From Clostridia bacterium (GTDB lineage Bacteria > Bacillota > Clostridia > Oscillospirales > Acutalibacteraceae), in assembly GCA_017398485.1 (NCBI GenBank), contig JAFQFY010000006.1, positions 1 to 34,965 of the forward strand: a DNA stretch of 34,965 bases, written 5' to 3'. Positions 27,287 through 34,780 of this stretch are shown here, one piece after another (positions within the stretch are counted from its first letter, which is position 1; each line of letters starts with the position of its first letter). The position numbers were made by a program, and so were the translations under genes. The notes beneath the pieces were generated by a model that was not told the origin of the DNA, searched no databases, and worked only from the letters and a program-made list of their open reading frames with translations.

Positions 27287-29608
27287 TTATTTTGCAGAGC
27301 CCTTCTTTTTCTTCAGGATAAAGAAGGTGCCGGCGCCGCCGATGATGACAAGCAGAATAATCACAACAGGAAGTATCCATTTATTGTGGCGCGCATCGAT
27401 CTGCGGGCCATCAGACACGAGTGCATAATGGGAGAAGTGGGAGGTAGAGAAGGTAACGGACATATCGTCGGCGGTGCTATCCACTGTTTCCACCATGCCG
27501 TCCTCGGCAATATACAGCACATCCCAGCTTTTGCTCTTGTCAGGGTTCGGGACGGTGATTTGTGCGTTGCCGCCAAGTTGGTGTATCTCTTCGCCGTCAG
27601 CCGTCAGCTTCAGCTCCAACAGCATGGCGAGCTCCTTGCCCTCCAACGCTGCTTGCTGCTGTTCGTTCAGGTCGGTGATGGCTTGCTGTGTGGAGTGAAC
27701 GAAAACGCCCTCATCGCTTACGGCGCCACTGAGCGACGTAACGACGGCGTTGTCCAGCTCAACGATAACGTTGTCCTCGGGGAACTCCACGCGGATTGCA
27801 CTGCCGGAGCTTGCCGCCTGCTGCAGAGAGCCGGTGCCGACGAGCACAACCTTCTTTGTTTCAGTGCTGATGAAATCAATGACGTTGTTGGACGGCTTGC
27901 TGACCGTCCCGGTGGTGATCGTGGTTGAATTGTCGCCGCCGTGCGTGGTTGCGGTCGTGGTGCTGCTTTGTACAGGCGCGTTGCCCACGTACTTGTATGT
28001 GACAGAATAGCGACCGCCTAAAATTGTTAAGTAGTAATGTTGACCACCTTTTAGATTGACGGTAAACGTGTGCTTGTCGGAAAGATCGTTTTTATCGTAA
28101 ACGTTGTCGTAGTTGATGTCATAACCGATGCCAAAGCCATAGCAGACCTTCTGGTCGGGATGAACGATCTTGGGAATCATCGTAAACTGATAGTTTCCGC
28201 TTCTGGAAGGGGTGAAATCGGCCACAAGATTGAAGTTGCGGAATTGGGCGGCCAACTCGTAGGTCTTACCCTCCTGCAGAACAGGTGCTTTCAGATCCGT
28301 CGACAGCTCGTACGAGGCGGTCACGCCGCCAACCTTTGCCGTGACGGTCGCTTTGCCTTGCTTGAGAATCTTTAATTCCGCGAAAGATGCGCAAGAATCT
28401 TTGATAGCAAAGACCGACGGGTCGCTGACGCTCCATTTGACGCCTTCAACCGCGCCGCCGCATATCGGATTGACGTCGATGCCCAGCACGCAGTTTTTAT
28501 CCGTGGAACTGAAAGAATGAAGAAAAATCTCGGCGGATTTTACCGAGCCGACCTTTTCGAAGCAAATCTTAACGGAAGAATTACTACCCTGGTCGAACGC
28601 ACACGAGAGGGTAAGCACGTATTCTTTTCCGCCAATCAGCTCGTAGACGTCGCCCGCAACCTCCGCACATGTATTGCAGAAAGCGATGGGCGTTACGGAG
28701 TTGGCCTGGATGTCCTCCAGCATAAGACTTGTGAGGCTGTTGTGGATGACCATATAGCGGCCGCTTTCGGAGGGGGAGAGGTAGTATTTGTTCGTTTTAC
28801 CGTCCTTCGGTGTGATGGTCTTCGGCTTGGTGATGTCGCCCCATTCCCCATAGGGGGCTCTGCCCTGCCGTGCCCAGATGGTGGCGGTTGCGGCAGAGTT
28901 AACAGATCGTGCCCGCATACGGAGTTCATACGTATTGCCGCTTTCCAGTTGGTATACCATTCCCTGCTGTTCGCCCAGCTTCCATTCTTCCTGCACCGTC
29001 AGGCTGCTGCTATCGGATTCGCCGAGACTTTTAGGAACAGCGAAAAATTCCGCGTAAATACTGTCGCCGCTGTAGCCGAAGCAATAATTGCCGGAAGCAG
29101 ACGGGGTGAACAATAGGCGCGTCCCATCCATCTCCGCCGAGACGGTGATGGTTTTTTTCTCGCCCTCGCGCAGATAGGGGTAGTCCGGGGTTAACAGCTT
29201 GTTGTCCCATTGAATAATGGAGACCGTATCTGTGTGCGACCCGGCCGTAAAGGTGCCAAAGGTGAGCAGATATTCAGTTGCGGCGGTCAACTTATAGATC
29301 TCGTACCCAAAGCCACGCTCGATGTCCTCCCAATACGTGGAGCTGATGAACCCTCCGTCGGCGGTGTAAAAACCGCCCCCGATCGGACTGTCTAGCGATA
29401 TTTTCACGGCATATTCCGCTGTTTGGGTGGGGACGTAGCGATACGATAGCGGCTTTGCGTTGGGACTGTTGTTATAGACGACCGTGATCGTTTTCGCTGT
29501 TTCGGAGGACGACCATAGAGGAATGTCGTTGGCCGCCGAAACGGGGAATACGGCAAAAGATGCAATAAGTATGAGTAAGGCGAGGCAAAATGCGATTGAT
29601 TTTTTCAT
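27287..29608 (-). CDS. Large membrane-anchored surface protein with Ig-like (BIG2-type) domain
   Basis: 773 residues from ATG 29608, behind AGGTGG. A signal peptide covers about 1-26 (MKKSIAFCLALLILIASFAV... ending VSAA). The ectodomain has beta-rich pre-peptidase-like segments (YRYVPTQTAEYAVKI, FTPSASGNYCFGY, YLSPSESGRYMVI, FTPSRSGNYQFTM). A BIG2-like module follows (GVKWSVSDPSVFAI to KATVTAKVGGV), then a Ser/Thr/Gly linker (SSTTTATTHGGDNSTTITT) and a C-terminal domain ending TFSTSHFSHYALV. A single membrane helix with a KKKK tail anchors it. There is no LPXTG. The repeated SGxY segments suggest carbohydrate-binding or structural beta-sandwiches. The function is unknown; cell-surface exposure is likely. 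Confidence 0.75.
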   Translation of the reverse strand: MKKSIAFCLALLILIASFAVFPVSAANDIPLWSSSETAKTITVVYNNSPNAKPLSYRYVPTQTAEYAVKISLDSPIGGGFYTADGGFISSTYWEDIERGFGYEIYKLTAATEYLLTFGTFTAGSHTDTVSIIQWDNKLLTPDYPYLREGEKKTITVSAEMDGTRLLFTPSASGNYCFGYSGDSIYAEFFAVPKSLGESDSSSLTVQEEWKLGEQQGMVYQLESGNTYELRMRARSVNSAATATIWARQGRAPYGEWGDITKPKTITPKDGKTNKYYLSPSESGRYMVIHNSLTSLMLEDIQANSVTPIAFCNTCAEVAGDVYELIGGKEYVLTLSCAFDQGSNSSVKICFEKVGSVKSAEIFLHSFSSTDKNCVLGIDVNPICGGAVEGVKWSVSDPSVFAIKDSCASFAELKILKQGKATVTAKVGGVTASYELSTDLKAPVLQEGKTYELAAQFRNFNLVADFTPSRSGNYQFTMIPKIVHPDQKVCYGFGIGYDINYDNVYDKNDLSDKHTFTVNLKGGQHYYLTILGGRYSVTYKYVGNAPVQSSTTTATTHGGDNSTTITTGTVSKPSNNVIDFISTETKKVVLVGTGSLQQAASSGSAIRVEFPEDNVIVELDNAVVTSLSGAVSDEGVFVHSTQQAITDLNEQQQAALEGKELAMLLELKLTADGEEIHQLGGNAQITVPNPDKSKSWDVLYIAEDGMVETVDSTADDMSVTFSTSHFSHYALVSDGPQIDARHNKWILPVVIILLVIIGGAGTFFILKKKKGSAK

Positions 29609-29629
29609 TTCAAACACCACCTTTTTTTC

Positions 29630-29658
29630 ATTATAATTAAAATGACATGTTTAGTCAA
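29630..29658 (-). promoter_or_regulatory. Promoter of the surface-protein gene
   Basis: Minus strand: TTGACT (29653-29658), 17 nt, TATAAT (29630-29635). The leader is about 16-20 nt. Confidence 0.78.
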
Positions 29659-29716
29659 ATATTTATTCTTTCAAAAGCCTTGTGGTGCGGATCGACCGCG
29701 ATCGGTACGGTGAGCA

Positions 29717-29781
29717 AATAAAAGCCCCCACCAAGAGCCAAGCGTTCTTAATAACAATTGGCTTCCTGTGGAGGCTTTATG
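29717..29781 (-). terminator. Terminator of the rplU-mrnC cluster
   Basis: Minus strand: AAAGCCTCCAC pairs with GTGGGGGCTTT at the base, with an inner CCAA/TTGG stem and a large loop, then TTTTATTT. It follows mrnC directly. Confidence 0.65.
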
Positions 29782-29785
29782 TGTT

Positions 29786-30163
29786 TTATTCTTCCACGCA
29801 GAGCAGGAACAATTCGCGCACGCGGTCGAGGCGGTCGGACAGATACAGCCAGCCGAACAGCGCTTCCAATCCCGTTGCGTTGTGATAATCCGCGCCGGAG
29901 CGCGTGGTGTGCGCGTTGCGCCCACGCTTAAAAACCGCCGTCTCCTCCTCGGTGAGCAAGGGGAGCAGTTTTTTGATCGCGGCGGCCTGCGCCTCGGCGC
30001 GCACCTCGCTGACCGCAAGACGGTGCAGGTCGTTGACCGGGCGATTCGCCTGCGTGAGCAGGCGCTCGCGCACCAGCAAGCTGTACACGCCGTCCCCGAC
30101 GAATGCCAGCGCAAGAGGGCTGAGGGTGTGGACGTCGACGTCCTTGGGATATAAACGCTCCAT
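29786..30163 (-). CDS. mrnC: Mini-ribonuclease 3 (Mini-III)
   Basis: 125-residue RNase III-like catalytic domain without a double-stranded-RNA-binding domain, as expected for the enzyme that matures 23S rRNA ends. It has LSPLALAFVGDGVYSLLVRERLL with the catalytic Asp, the RGRNAHTTRSGADYHNATGLEALFGWLYL split by a short turn, and a late Glu-rich tail. It starts at ATG 30163; the AAGGGGA ribosome-binding site overlaps the stop region of obgE, giving tight coupling. The longer upstream reading frame has no independent start signal. Confidence 0.92.
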   Translation of the reverse strand: MERLYPKDVDVHTLSPLALAFVGDGVYSLLVRERLLTQANRPVNDLHRLAVSEVRAEAQAAAIKKLLPLLTEEETAVFKRGRNAHTTRSGADYHNATGLEALFGWLYLSDRLDRVRELFLLCVEE

Positions 30164-30175
30164 AGTCTCATCCCC

Positions 30176-31447
30176 TTAGTTCACAAACTCAAATTCGAGG
30201 TCGTACAGGCTGACGATGTCGCCCTCTTGCACGCCGGCGGCGCGCAGGGCGTCAATGACGCCCGTGCCTTGCAGCAGACGCTCGAAATATTGCAGACCCT
30301 CGTCGTCGGCAAAGTTGATGCCGCGCAGAATGTTGAGCAGCCACTGCGCCTCGACGAAATACACGCCGTCGCGGTTTTGGATGTTTACACCGCGCGACTC
30401 AATGGCGCTGATCTCGGGCAGGACCTCCGCCTCCGCTTCAAAGCGGCGGATCGGCGGCAGTTGCGCGAGCAGGGCGGCGCACCGCTTGACCAGCGCGTCG
30501 GTGCCGTGTGCGATCGGTGCCATGAGCGGGAAATATTCGTAGCCGCGCGCGCGCATCGCGTCCTCAAACGCCGCCAATTGCTCGTCGGTGGCGAGATCGC
30601 ACTTATTGCCGGCGACGATCATCGGACGAGCGGCGAGCTCGGGGTTGAATTTCTCCAGCTCGGTGTTAATGGCGTCGAAATCCGCCAGCGGATCGCGTCC
30701 CTCACTGCCGGCGACGTCCACGACGTGCACCAACAGGCGGCAACGCTCGACGTGCCGCAGGAAAGCGTGTCCCAGACCGACGCCCTCGCTCGCGCCTTCG
30801 ATGACACCGGGGATATCCGCCATGACGAAGGAAACGCCGGCGTTCGGACGCACCACGCCGAGCACGGGGGTGATGGTGGTGAAATGGTAGTTGGCGATCT
30901 GCGGCTTTGCCTCGCTGACCACCGAGATGAGCGTGGACTTGCCGACGTTCGGGAAGCCGACCAGACCCACGTCTGCGAGCAGCTTGAGTTCCAGACGGAT
31001 CTCTTTTTGCTCGCCGGGGATGCCGGGCTTGGAGAAACGCGGCACCTGACGGGTCGCGGTGGCAAAATGACGGTTGCCCCAACCGCCGCGACCGCCGCGC
31101 GCCGCGATAAACGGCGTATCGTCGGAAATATCCGCCATCAAGCGACCGGTCTCGTTGTCATAGACCAGTGTGCCGCGCGGCACCTTAATGACGCAGTCCT
31201 CGCCGCGCCGACCGGAACAGCGGTTGGTGCCGCCGTTCTCGCCGTGGGCGGCGGTGTATTTTCGCTGATAGCGGAATGCAGACAGCGTATTCTCGCCGTC
31301 GTCTGCGACGAACACGACGTTGCCGCCGTGACCGCCGTCGCCGCCGTCGGGACCGCCTGCCGCGACGAACTTCTCACGGTGGAACGCCACCGCACCGTCG
31401 CCGCCGTTACCGGCCTTGATCTTGATAATGGCTTTATCGACAAACAT
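30176..31447 (-). CDS. obgE: Obg family GTPase ObgE/CgtA
   Basis: 423-residue ribosome-assembly and stress GTPase. The glycine-rich Obg domain (about 1-157) has GNGGDGAVAFHREKF and GGPDGGDGGHGGNV. The G domain has the P-loop GFPNVGKST (about 165-173), then TTITPVLG, DIPGVIEGA and NKCD. The C-terminal OCT domain (about 345-423) ends EGDIVSLYDLEFEFVN. It starts at ATG 31447 with AGGGAGGG upstream. It sits in the classical order after rpmA and is followed by mrnC. Confidence 0.96.
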   Translation of the reverse strand: MFVDKAIIKIKAGNGGDGAVAFHREKFVAAGGPDGGDGGHGGNVVFVADDGENTLSAFRYQRKYTAAHGENGGTNRCSGRRGEDCVIKVPRGTLVYDNETGRLMADISDDTPFIAARGGRGGWGNRHFATATRQVPRFSKPGIPGEQKEIRLELKLLADVGLVGFPNVGKSTLISVVSEAKPQIANYHFTTITPVLGVVRPNAGVSFVMADIPGVIEGASEGVGLGHAFLRHVERCRLLVHVVDVAGSEGRDPLADFDAINTELEKFNPELAARPMIVAGNKCDLATDEQLAAFEDAMRARGYEYFPLMAPIAHGTDALVKRCAALLAQLPPIRRFEAEAEVLPEISAIESRGVNIQNRDGVYFVEAQWLLNILRGINFADDEGLQYFERLLQGTGVIDALRAAGVQEGDIVSLYDLEFEFVN

Positions 31448-31498
31448 CGGGATCCCTCCCTTTCCAACAAAAAATCGTGTGTTTTGCAGTCAAAGACG

Positions 31499-31530
31499 AA
31501 AAAATCTCCGCCGTGGAACACAGCGGAGAT
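31499..31530 (-). terminator. Intrinsic terminator between rpmA and obgE
   Basis: Minus strand: ATCTCCGC (from 31523-31530) pairs with GCGGAGAT (from 31504-31511) across an 11-nt loop, followed by six Ts (31499-31504 on plus). It lies 8 nt after the rpmA stop, so it should reduce transcription of obgE relative to the ribosomal genes. Confidence 0.75.
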
Positions 31531-31538
31531 CAATCGCA

Positions 31539-31820
31539 TTACTGCTTCTCGTAAACGCTGACGCGCTTGCGATCCTTGCCCATACGCTCGAAGCGCACCA
31601 CACCGTCGGCCAGAGCGAACAGCGTGTCATCGGAACCGATGCCCACGTTCGTGCCGGGATGGATGTGGGTGCCACGCTGACGAACCAGAATATTGCCGGC
31701 CAGAACGAACTGACCGTCAGCACGCTTAACGCCGAGACGCTTGGACTCGGAATCGCGGCCGTTCTTGGTGGAACCAACGCCCTTTTTGTGAGCGAAGAGC
31801 TGGATGTTCAGTTTCAACAT
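31539..31820 (-). CDS. rpmA: 50S ribosomal protein L27
   Basis: 93 residues from ATG 31820 with GGAGGTG upstream. The N-terminus is [20 protein letters not shown]. The first nine residues are the Firmicute extension, and AHKKG is the mature start that reaches the peptidyl-transferase centre. Cleavage after the Phe is carried out by Prp, whose gene lies directly upstream. Other markers are [13 protein letters not shown] and HIHPGTNVG. Confidence 0.97.
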   Translation of the reverse strand: MLKLNIQLFAHKKGVGSTKNGRDSESKRLGVKRADGQFVLAGNILVRQRGTHIHPGTNVGIGSDDTLFALADGVVRFERMGKDRKRVSVYEKQ

Positions 31821-31825
31821 AGGAA

Positions 31826-32137
31826 TTACACCTCCGTATTTAATAGGTGTACCCGCGCGGGGTACTCTTCGATGAGTGCCGTGATATGCAACCGAAAGCC
31901 TGCCAGAATGTCCTGACACGCATCTATGCGGTCGGAGAGCGTCACGTCCATCAGCCCGTCGTCGACGGTGATGGCGGCACGCGCGCCGATGATCTCGGTG
32001 AGGGTATTGGCGGTCATGTAGGCGGCGGATGAAACCGCGGCGCACACGATGTCCTGCCCAAACTCACCGCCGGCGTGACCGGTGATGCGAAAGCCGCACA
32101 GCTTATCTTGTGCCGCTTTGAAGCATACGGTAATCAT
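31826..32137 (-). CDS. prp: Ribosomal-processing cysteine protease Prp
   Basis: 103 residues, the small protease that removes the N-terminal extension of L27. The catalytic dyad is visible as H21 in FRITGHAGG and C32 in [14 protein letters not shown]. It starts at ATG 32137, two nt after the rplU stop, and ends 5 nt before rpmA. The reading frame extends upstream inside rplU without a ribosome-binding site, so the longer version is rejected. Confidence 0.93.
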   Translation of the reverse strand: MITVCFKAAQDKLCGFRITGHAGGEFGQDIVCAAVSSAAYMTANTLTEIIGARAAITVDDGLMDVTLSDRIDACQDILAGFRLHITALIEEYPARVHLLNTEV

Positions 32138-32139
32138 AC

Positions 32140-32451
32140 TCAGGCGTTGATGGTGTCGATCTGCACCTTGGTGTAGGGCTGACGGTGGCCGAGCTTGCGG
32201 GCGCAACCCTTCTTGGGCTTGTAGGTGAAGACCGTGATCTTCTTACCCTTGCCGTTTTTGAGCACGTGTGCGGTCACGGAAGCACCCTCAACGTAGGGGT
32301 TGCCGACCTTGAGCGCGGCATCATCGTGCAGGGCGATCACCTTGTCGAAGGTGACGGAGGCTTCTTCGGCAGCGTCCAGCTTCTCAATGTACAGAGTGTC
32401 ACCATTCTGCACCTTGTACTGCTTGCCGCCGGTTTCGATAATAGCGTACAT
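32140..32451 (-). CDS. rplU: 50S ribosomal protein L21
   Basis: 103 residues starting [18 protein letters not shown]. It has the conserved [18 protein letters not shown] split by a short segment, and GHRQPYTKV at the C-terminus. It starts at ATG 32451, the first gene of the cluster. Confidence 0.97.
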   Translation of the reverse strand: MYAIIETGGKQYKVQNGDTLYIEKLDAAEEASVTFDKVIALHDDAALKVGNPYVEGASVTAHVLKNGKGKKITVFTYKPKKGCARKLGHRQPYTKVQIDTINA

Positions 32452-32537
32452 AGGCGTACCAACCTTTTCTTTAGACTCGCTGTGTCGGGCAGACGCGCTG
32501 TCTTTATGCGGAAAATCCGCGCCCGGAACATGCGGCA
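32452..32537 (-). ncRNA. Candidate L21 leader (autoregulatory 5' UTR)
   Basis: The leader between the rplU promoter and its ATG is about 85 nt and foldable. An outer stem CGGGC/GCCCG encloses a tight hairpin GCGGA-TTT-TCCGC and a smaller GAC...GTC hairpin. Ribosomal L21 leaders with feedback control are known in Firmicutes. The match here is by position and fold only; I could not compare it with the covariance model. Confidence 0.45.
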
Positions 32538-32543
32538 ACAGCC

Positions 32544-32572
32544 ATTGTAACACGCGAAAACCCACTTGTCAA
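32544..32572 (-). promoter_or_regulatory. Promoter of the rplU cluster
   Basis: Minus strand: consensus TTGACA (32567-32572), 17-nt spacer, TACAAT (32544-32549) and an extended -10 TG. It is among the strongest promoters in the window, as expected for ribosomal genes. Confidence 0.85.
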
Positions 32573-32630
32573 CCCCTTTTTCGTATTATTTTATACAATT
32601 TATTACCGGTGAAAAATTGTCGAAAAACGG

Positions 32631-32659
32631 TTGCGGCAGGGGAAAAAAAGCAGTATAAT
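32631..32659 (+). promoter_or_regulatory. Promoter of the VanY-like gene
   Basis: TTGCGG (32631-32636), 17 nt, TATAAT (32654-32659). It is divergent from the rplU promoter. Confidence 0.65.
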
Positions 32660-32704
32660 GAAGAAAACTCTCAATGCATGATATATGAGAAGGAATGATG
32701 GACT

Positions 32705-33748
32705 ATGAGTACAAAGCATGCGCGGCGCGGCTCGAACGCGCGCGTTATCGGTGCGGTGGCGATCCTTGCGGCGGCGCTGGTGCTGGTCATCGGCGTCGTA
32801 TGGGTGCTGGTCGGGCCGACCGCCGAGCCGACCGACACCACCCCCGTGAGCTCCGAGCCGGCCGACACGACCTCCACCGCCGCCACAACGACGACGGCGG
32901 CGGTGACGGGCCGTTACGTGACCACCGACACGGTGAATATCCGCAGCGGTCCCGGTACGGAATACGAGGTGCTGGGCAGTCTGCCTGCCGACACGACGGT
33001 CGAGGTGCTCGGCGCCGAGGGAAAATGGTACCGCATCTCGCGGATGGGGGATACGGCGTATATCCACTCCGACTACTTGGCGGAGGCGTCCGAGACCACC
33101 GCCTCCACCACCGCACGCCCGACTCAGACCAACGGCGAACTGCTGCAATACGACACAACGGGCCGCTACGTGCAGGGCACGGTCGAGGATTGGCGTCTGT
33201 TGCTGGTCAACGACTGGAATCCCATCTCCGCCGACTATGAAAACGGCATCACGCTCGTGACGGTGGGCAGTCAAAAGGTGGACAGCCGCATCATCGACGA
33301 TCTCAACGCCATGCTCGCCGCCGGTAAGGCGCACGGTATCGGCGTGCAATCGGGCTACCGTGCCTACGCGCACCAGAGCACGCTGTACTGGCGCAAGGTC
33401 AACGAATACAAAAACCGCGGCTACGACGACACCGCCGCGCAAGAGGCGGCCGGCAAGGTGGTCAAGCGCCCGGGCTACAGCGAGCACAACAGCGCCCTCG
33501 CGGTGGATCTCGGCGGCAGCGGCAACTTCACGCTCACCGAGAGCTTTGAAAACACCGCGGCGTATCGCTGGCTCATCGAAAATTGTGCGGATTACGGCTT
33601 TATTCTGCGTTTCCCGAAAGGAAAAGAGGATATTACCGGCGTTATTTACGAGGCGTGGCATTTCCGCTACGTCGGCAAGGACGCGGCAAAATATATCATG
33701 GAAAACGGCTTGTGTTTAGAGGAGTATTTGGCGCAGACTGCGCCGTAA
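32705..33748 (+). CDS. Membrane-anchored SH3b-VanY D-Ala-D-Ala carboxypeptidase
   Basis: 347 residues. An N-terminal membrane helix lies at about 13-36. A Thr/Ser-rich linker (38-67) follows, then an SH3b cell-wall-binding domain (about 70-127, with NIRSGPGTEYEVLG) and a second Thr-rich linker. The VanY/M15B peptidase domain covers about 150-345. Zinc ligands are H261 and D268 (PGYSEHNSALAVDL) and H319, with catalytic E316 (EAWHFRYVG); SGYRA at 216-220 is the usual substrate motif. It trims the terminal D-Ala of peptidoglycan stems outside the membrane. There is no van regulator nearby, so a housekeeping wall role is more likely than glycopeptide resistance. AGAAGGA precedes the ATG. Confidence 0.9.
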   Translation: MSTKHARRGSNARVIGAVAILAAALVLVIGVVWVLVGPTAEPTDTTPVSSEPADTTSTAATTTTAAVTGRYVTTDTVNIRSGPGTEYEVLGSLPADTTVEVLGAEGKWYRISRMGDTAYIHSDYLAEASETTASTTARPTQTNGELLQYDTTGRYVQGTVEDWRLLLVNDWNPISADYENGITLVTVGSQKVDSRIIDDLNAMLAAGKAHGIGVQSGYRAYAHQSTLYWRKVNEYKNRGYDDTAAQEAAGKVVKRPGYSEHNSALAVDLGGSGNFTLTESFENTAAYRWLIENCADYGFILRFPKGKEDITGVIYEAWHFRYVGKDAAKYIMENGLCLEEYLAQTAP

Positions 33749-33772
33749 AAGACGGGATTTGCAAAAAAACCA

Positions 33773-33801
33773 TTGACAAAATCGCGGATTTTGCATAATA
33801 T
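33773..33801 (+). promoter_or_regulatory. Promoter of acpP
   Basis: TTGACA (33773-33778), 17-nt spacer and TAATAT (33796-33801). Confidence 0.75.
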
Positions 33802-33823
33802 GGTTGCAGAGGGATGCAAAATC
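33777..33823 (+). promoter_or_regulatory. Three alternating CAAAATC half-sites over the acpP promoter (candidate operator)
   Basis: CAAAATC (33777-33783), its complement GATTTTGCAT (33787-33796) and ATGCAAAATC (33814-33823). The first pair makes a 7-3-7 palindrome filling the promoter spacer. The second pair makes a 10-bp inverted repeat spanning the -10 box and start site. This suits a repressor of fatty-acid genes. It does not match the FapR or FabT sites I know. Confidence 0.45.
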
Positions 33824-33880
33824 GCCCTTGCAAACGACGCTTTTGCGGCGAGCAACATTGCGAAAGGATGAAATGACTCT

Positions 33881-34111
33881 ATGGTATTGGAAAAATTGAA
33901 AGAGATTTTGAGCGCGCAGTTTGACGTTGACGCGGACACCATTACGGCGGAAACCGATATCGTCGACGATCTGGGTGCTGATTCCTTGGATCTGGTGGAT
34001 ATGCTCATGTCCCTCGAGGACGAGTTCAACATCGGTGAGGTGCCGGACGAGATGATCGAGAAGATCCGCACCGTCGGCCAGCTCGTGACCTATATCGAGG
34101 AAAATATGTAA
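33881..34111 (+). CDS. acpP: Acyl carrier protein
   Basis: 76-residue acidic protein of fatty acid synthesis. Ser35 in GADSLDLVD is the phosphopantetheine attachment site. It starts at ATG 33881 after GAAAGGATGA. It stands alone here, without fab genes next to it. The acyl-ACP thioesterase at 12112 would act on its acyl forms. Confidence 0.97.
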   Translation: MVLEKLKEILSAQFDVDADTITAETDIVDDLGADSLDLVDMLMSLEDEFNIGEVPDEMIEKIRTVGQLVTYIEENM

Positions 34112-34119
34112 TGTTTTCG

Positions 34120-34150
34120 AAAAGGGGCAGAGGTCACTCTGCTCCTTTTT
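34120..34150 (+). terminator. Terminator between acpP and rimI
   Basis: AAAAGGGGCAGAG (34120-34132) pairs with CTCTGCTCCTTTT (34137-34149) with one G-T wobble, loop GTCA, T-run at its 3' side. The rimI ribosome-binding site begins 4 nt later, so rimI expression depends on read-through or on an unseen promoter. Confidence 0.75.
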
Positions 34151-34166
34151 GTTGGTGGTGATACGA

Positions 34167-34604
34167 TTGACGATCATTCCGATGGCGGCGGCGCATATTG
34201 AGGCGATCGCCGCGCTGGAAGCGCAGTGCTTCTCGACCCCGTGGTCGTCGGCGGCGCTCGCGGAACAACTGCATAATCCGCACGCGGTGTTTTACGCCGC
34301 CGTGGACGCCGACGGACGTGTGCTCGGCTATGCCGGCATGCACCACGTCGGTGACGAGGGCTATATCGACAACGTCGCGGTCGACCTGACCGCCCGACGG
34401 CAAGGGGTGGCACGTGCGCTCATGGCGGCGCTGACCGCCTACGGGCGCGAGCGGGCGCTGTATCGCCTGACCTTGGAGGTGCGTGCATCCAACGCCGCGG
34501 CACTCGCGCTGTACGAGGGGATCGGGTTCGTGCACGACGGCGTGCGGCCGCGTTTTTACACGAAGCCTACCGAGGACGCGGTCATCTGTTCTTTATATTT
34601 TTGA
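34167..34604 (+). CDS. rimI: Ribosomal-protein-alanine N-acetyltransferase RimI
   Basis: 145-residue single GNAT domain: LTIIPMAAAHIEAIAALEAQ, FSTPWSSAALAEQL, YIDNVAVDLTARRQGVARAL (acetyl-CoA P-loop RRQGVA) and ALALYEGIGFVHDGVRPRFY split by a short turn. It acetylates the N-terminus of ribosomal protein S18 in model bacteria. The start is set at TTG 34167, 6 nt after GGTGGTG; earlier in-frame TTG/GTG codons at 34149-34158 lie inside the terminator or ribosome-binding site. In Firmicutes it usually neighbours tsaB and tsaD, and a tsaD start does follow here. Confidence 0.9.
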   Translation: MTIIPMAAAHIEAIAALEAQCFSTPWSSAALAEQLHNPHAVFYAAVDADGRVLGYAGMHHVGDEGYIDNVAVDLTARRQGVARALMAALTAYGRERALYRLTLEVRASNAAALALYEGIGFVHDGVRPRFYTKPTEDAVICSLYF

Positions 34605-34606
34605 GT

Positions 34607-34780
34607 ATATCATTCCATCAAGGAAGTGCTTATGTATGTTAATTCTCGGAATTGAATCTTCCTGCGATGAGACCAGAGCGACGCCGCATTTCTACTCTCT
34701 TTAATTGGGTGGCTGTCGCTCCACAATATGCCTGACGGCATATTGCCGAGTGCGGTGCGGCGGCCGTTTCGTTTTTGACC
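34607..34780 (+). repeat. Tandem repeat unit 1 (174 bp): tsaD head plus structured element
   Basis: Begins ATATCATTCC and is followed exactly 174 bp later by the same sequence. Within it, 34617-34671 (ribosome-binding site and tsaD codons) differs from unit 2 at 9 of 55 positions, whereas 34672-34790 is identical to 34846-34964 (119 bp). The identical part folds: GAGCGACGCC (34676-34685) pairs with GGC-T-GTCGCTC (34711-34721), and CAATATGCC (34724-34732) with GGCATATTG (34737-34745) around TGAC. A T-rich tail follows. Confidence 0.9.
34636..34704 (+). pseudogene. tsaD: tsaD 5' fragment, head 1 (interrupted after codon 13)
   Basis: ATG 34636 behind AAGGAAG encodes MLILGIESSCDET, the N-terminal phosphate-1 segment of the tRNA threonylcarbamoyladenosine synthase subunit TsaD. 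After codon 13 the frame enters the repeat element, adds nine unrelated residues and stops at 34704. A complete TsaD has about 340 residues. It lies directly after rimI, the normal location of tsaD. As it stands this copy cannot make the enzyme. Confidence 0.8.

Noticed and set aside
32705..33748. VanY-like gene as a vancomycin-resistance determinant
   Set aside because: No vanRS, vanHAX or equivalent genes are nearby. Chromosomal SH3b-VanY proteins are common wall enzymes in Clostridia.
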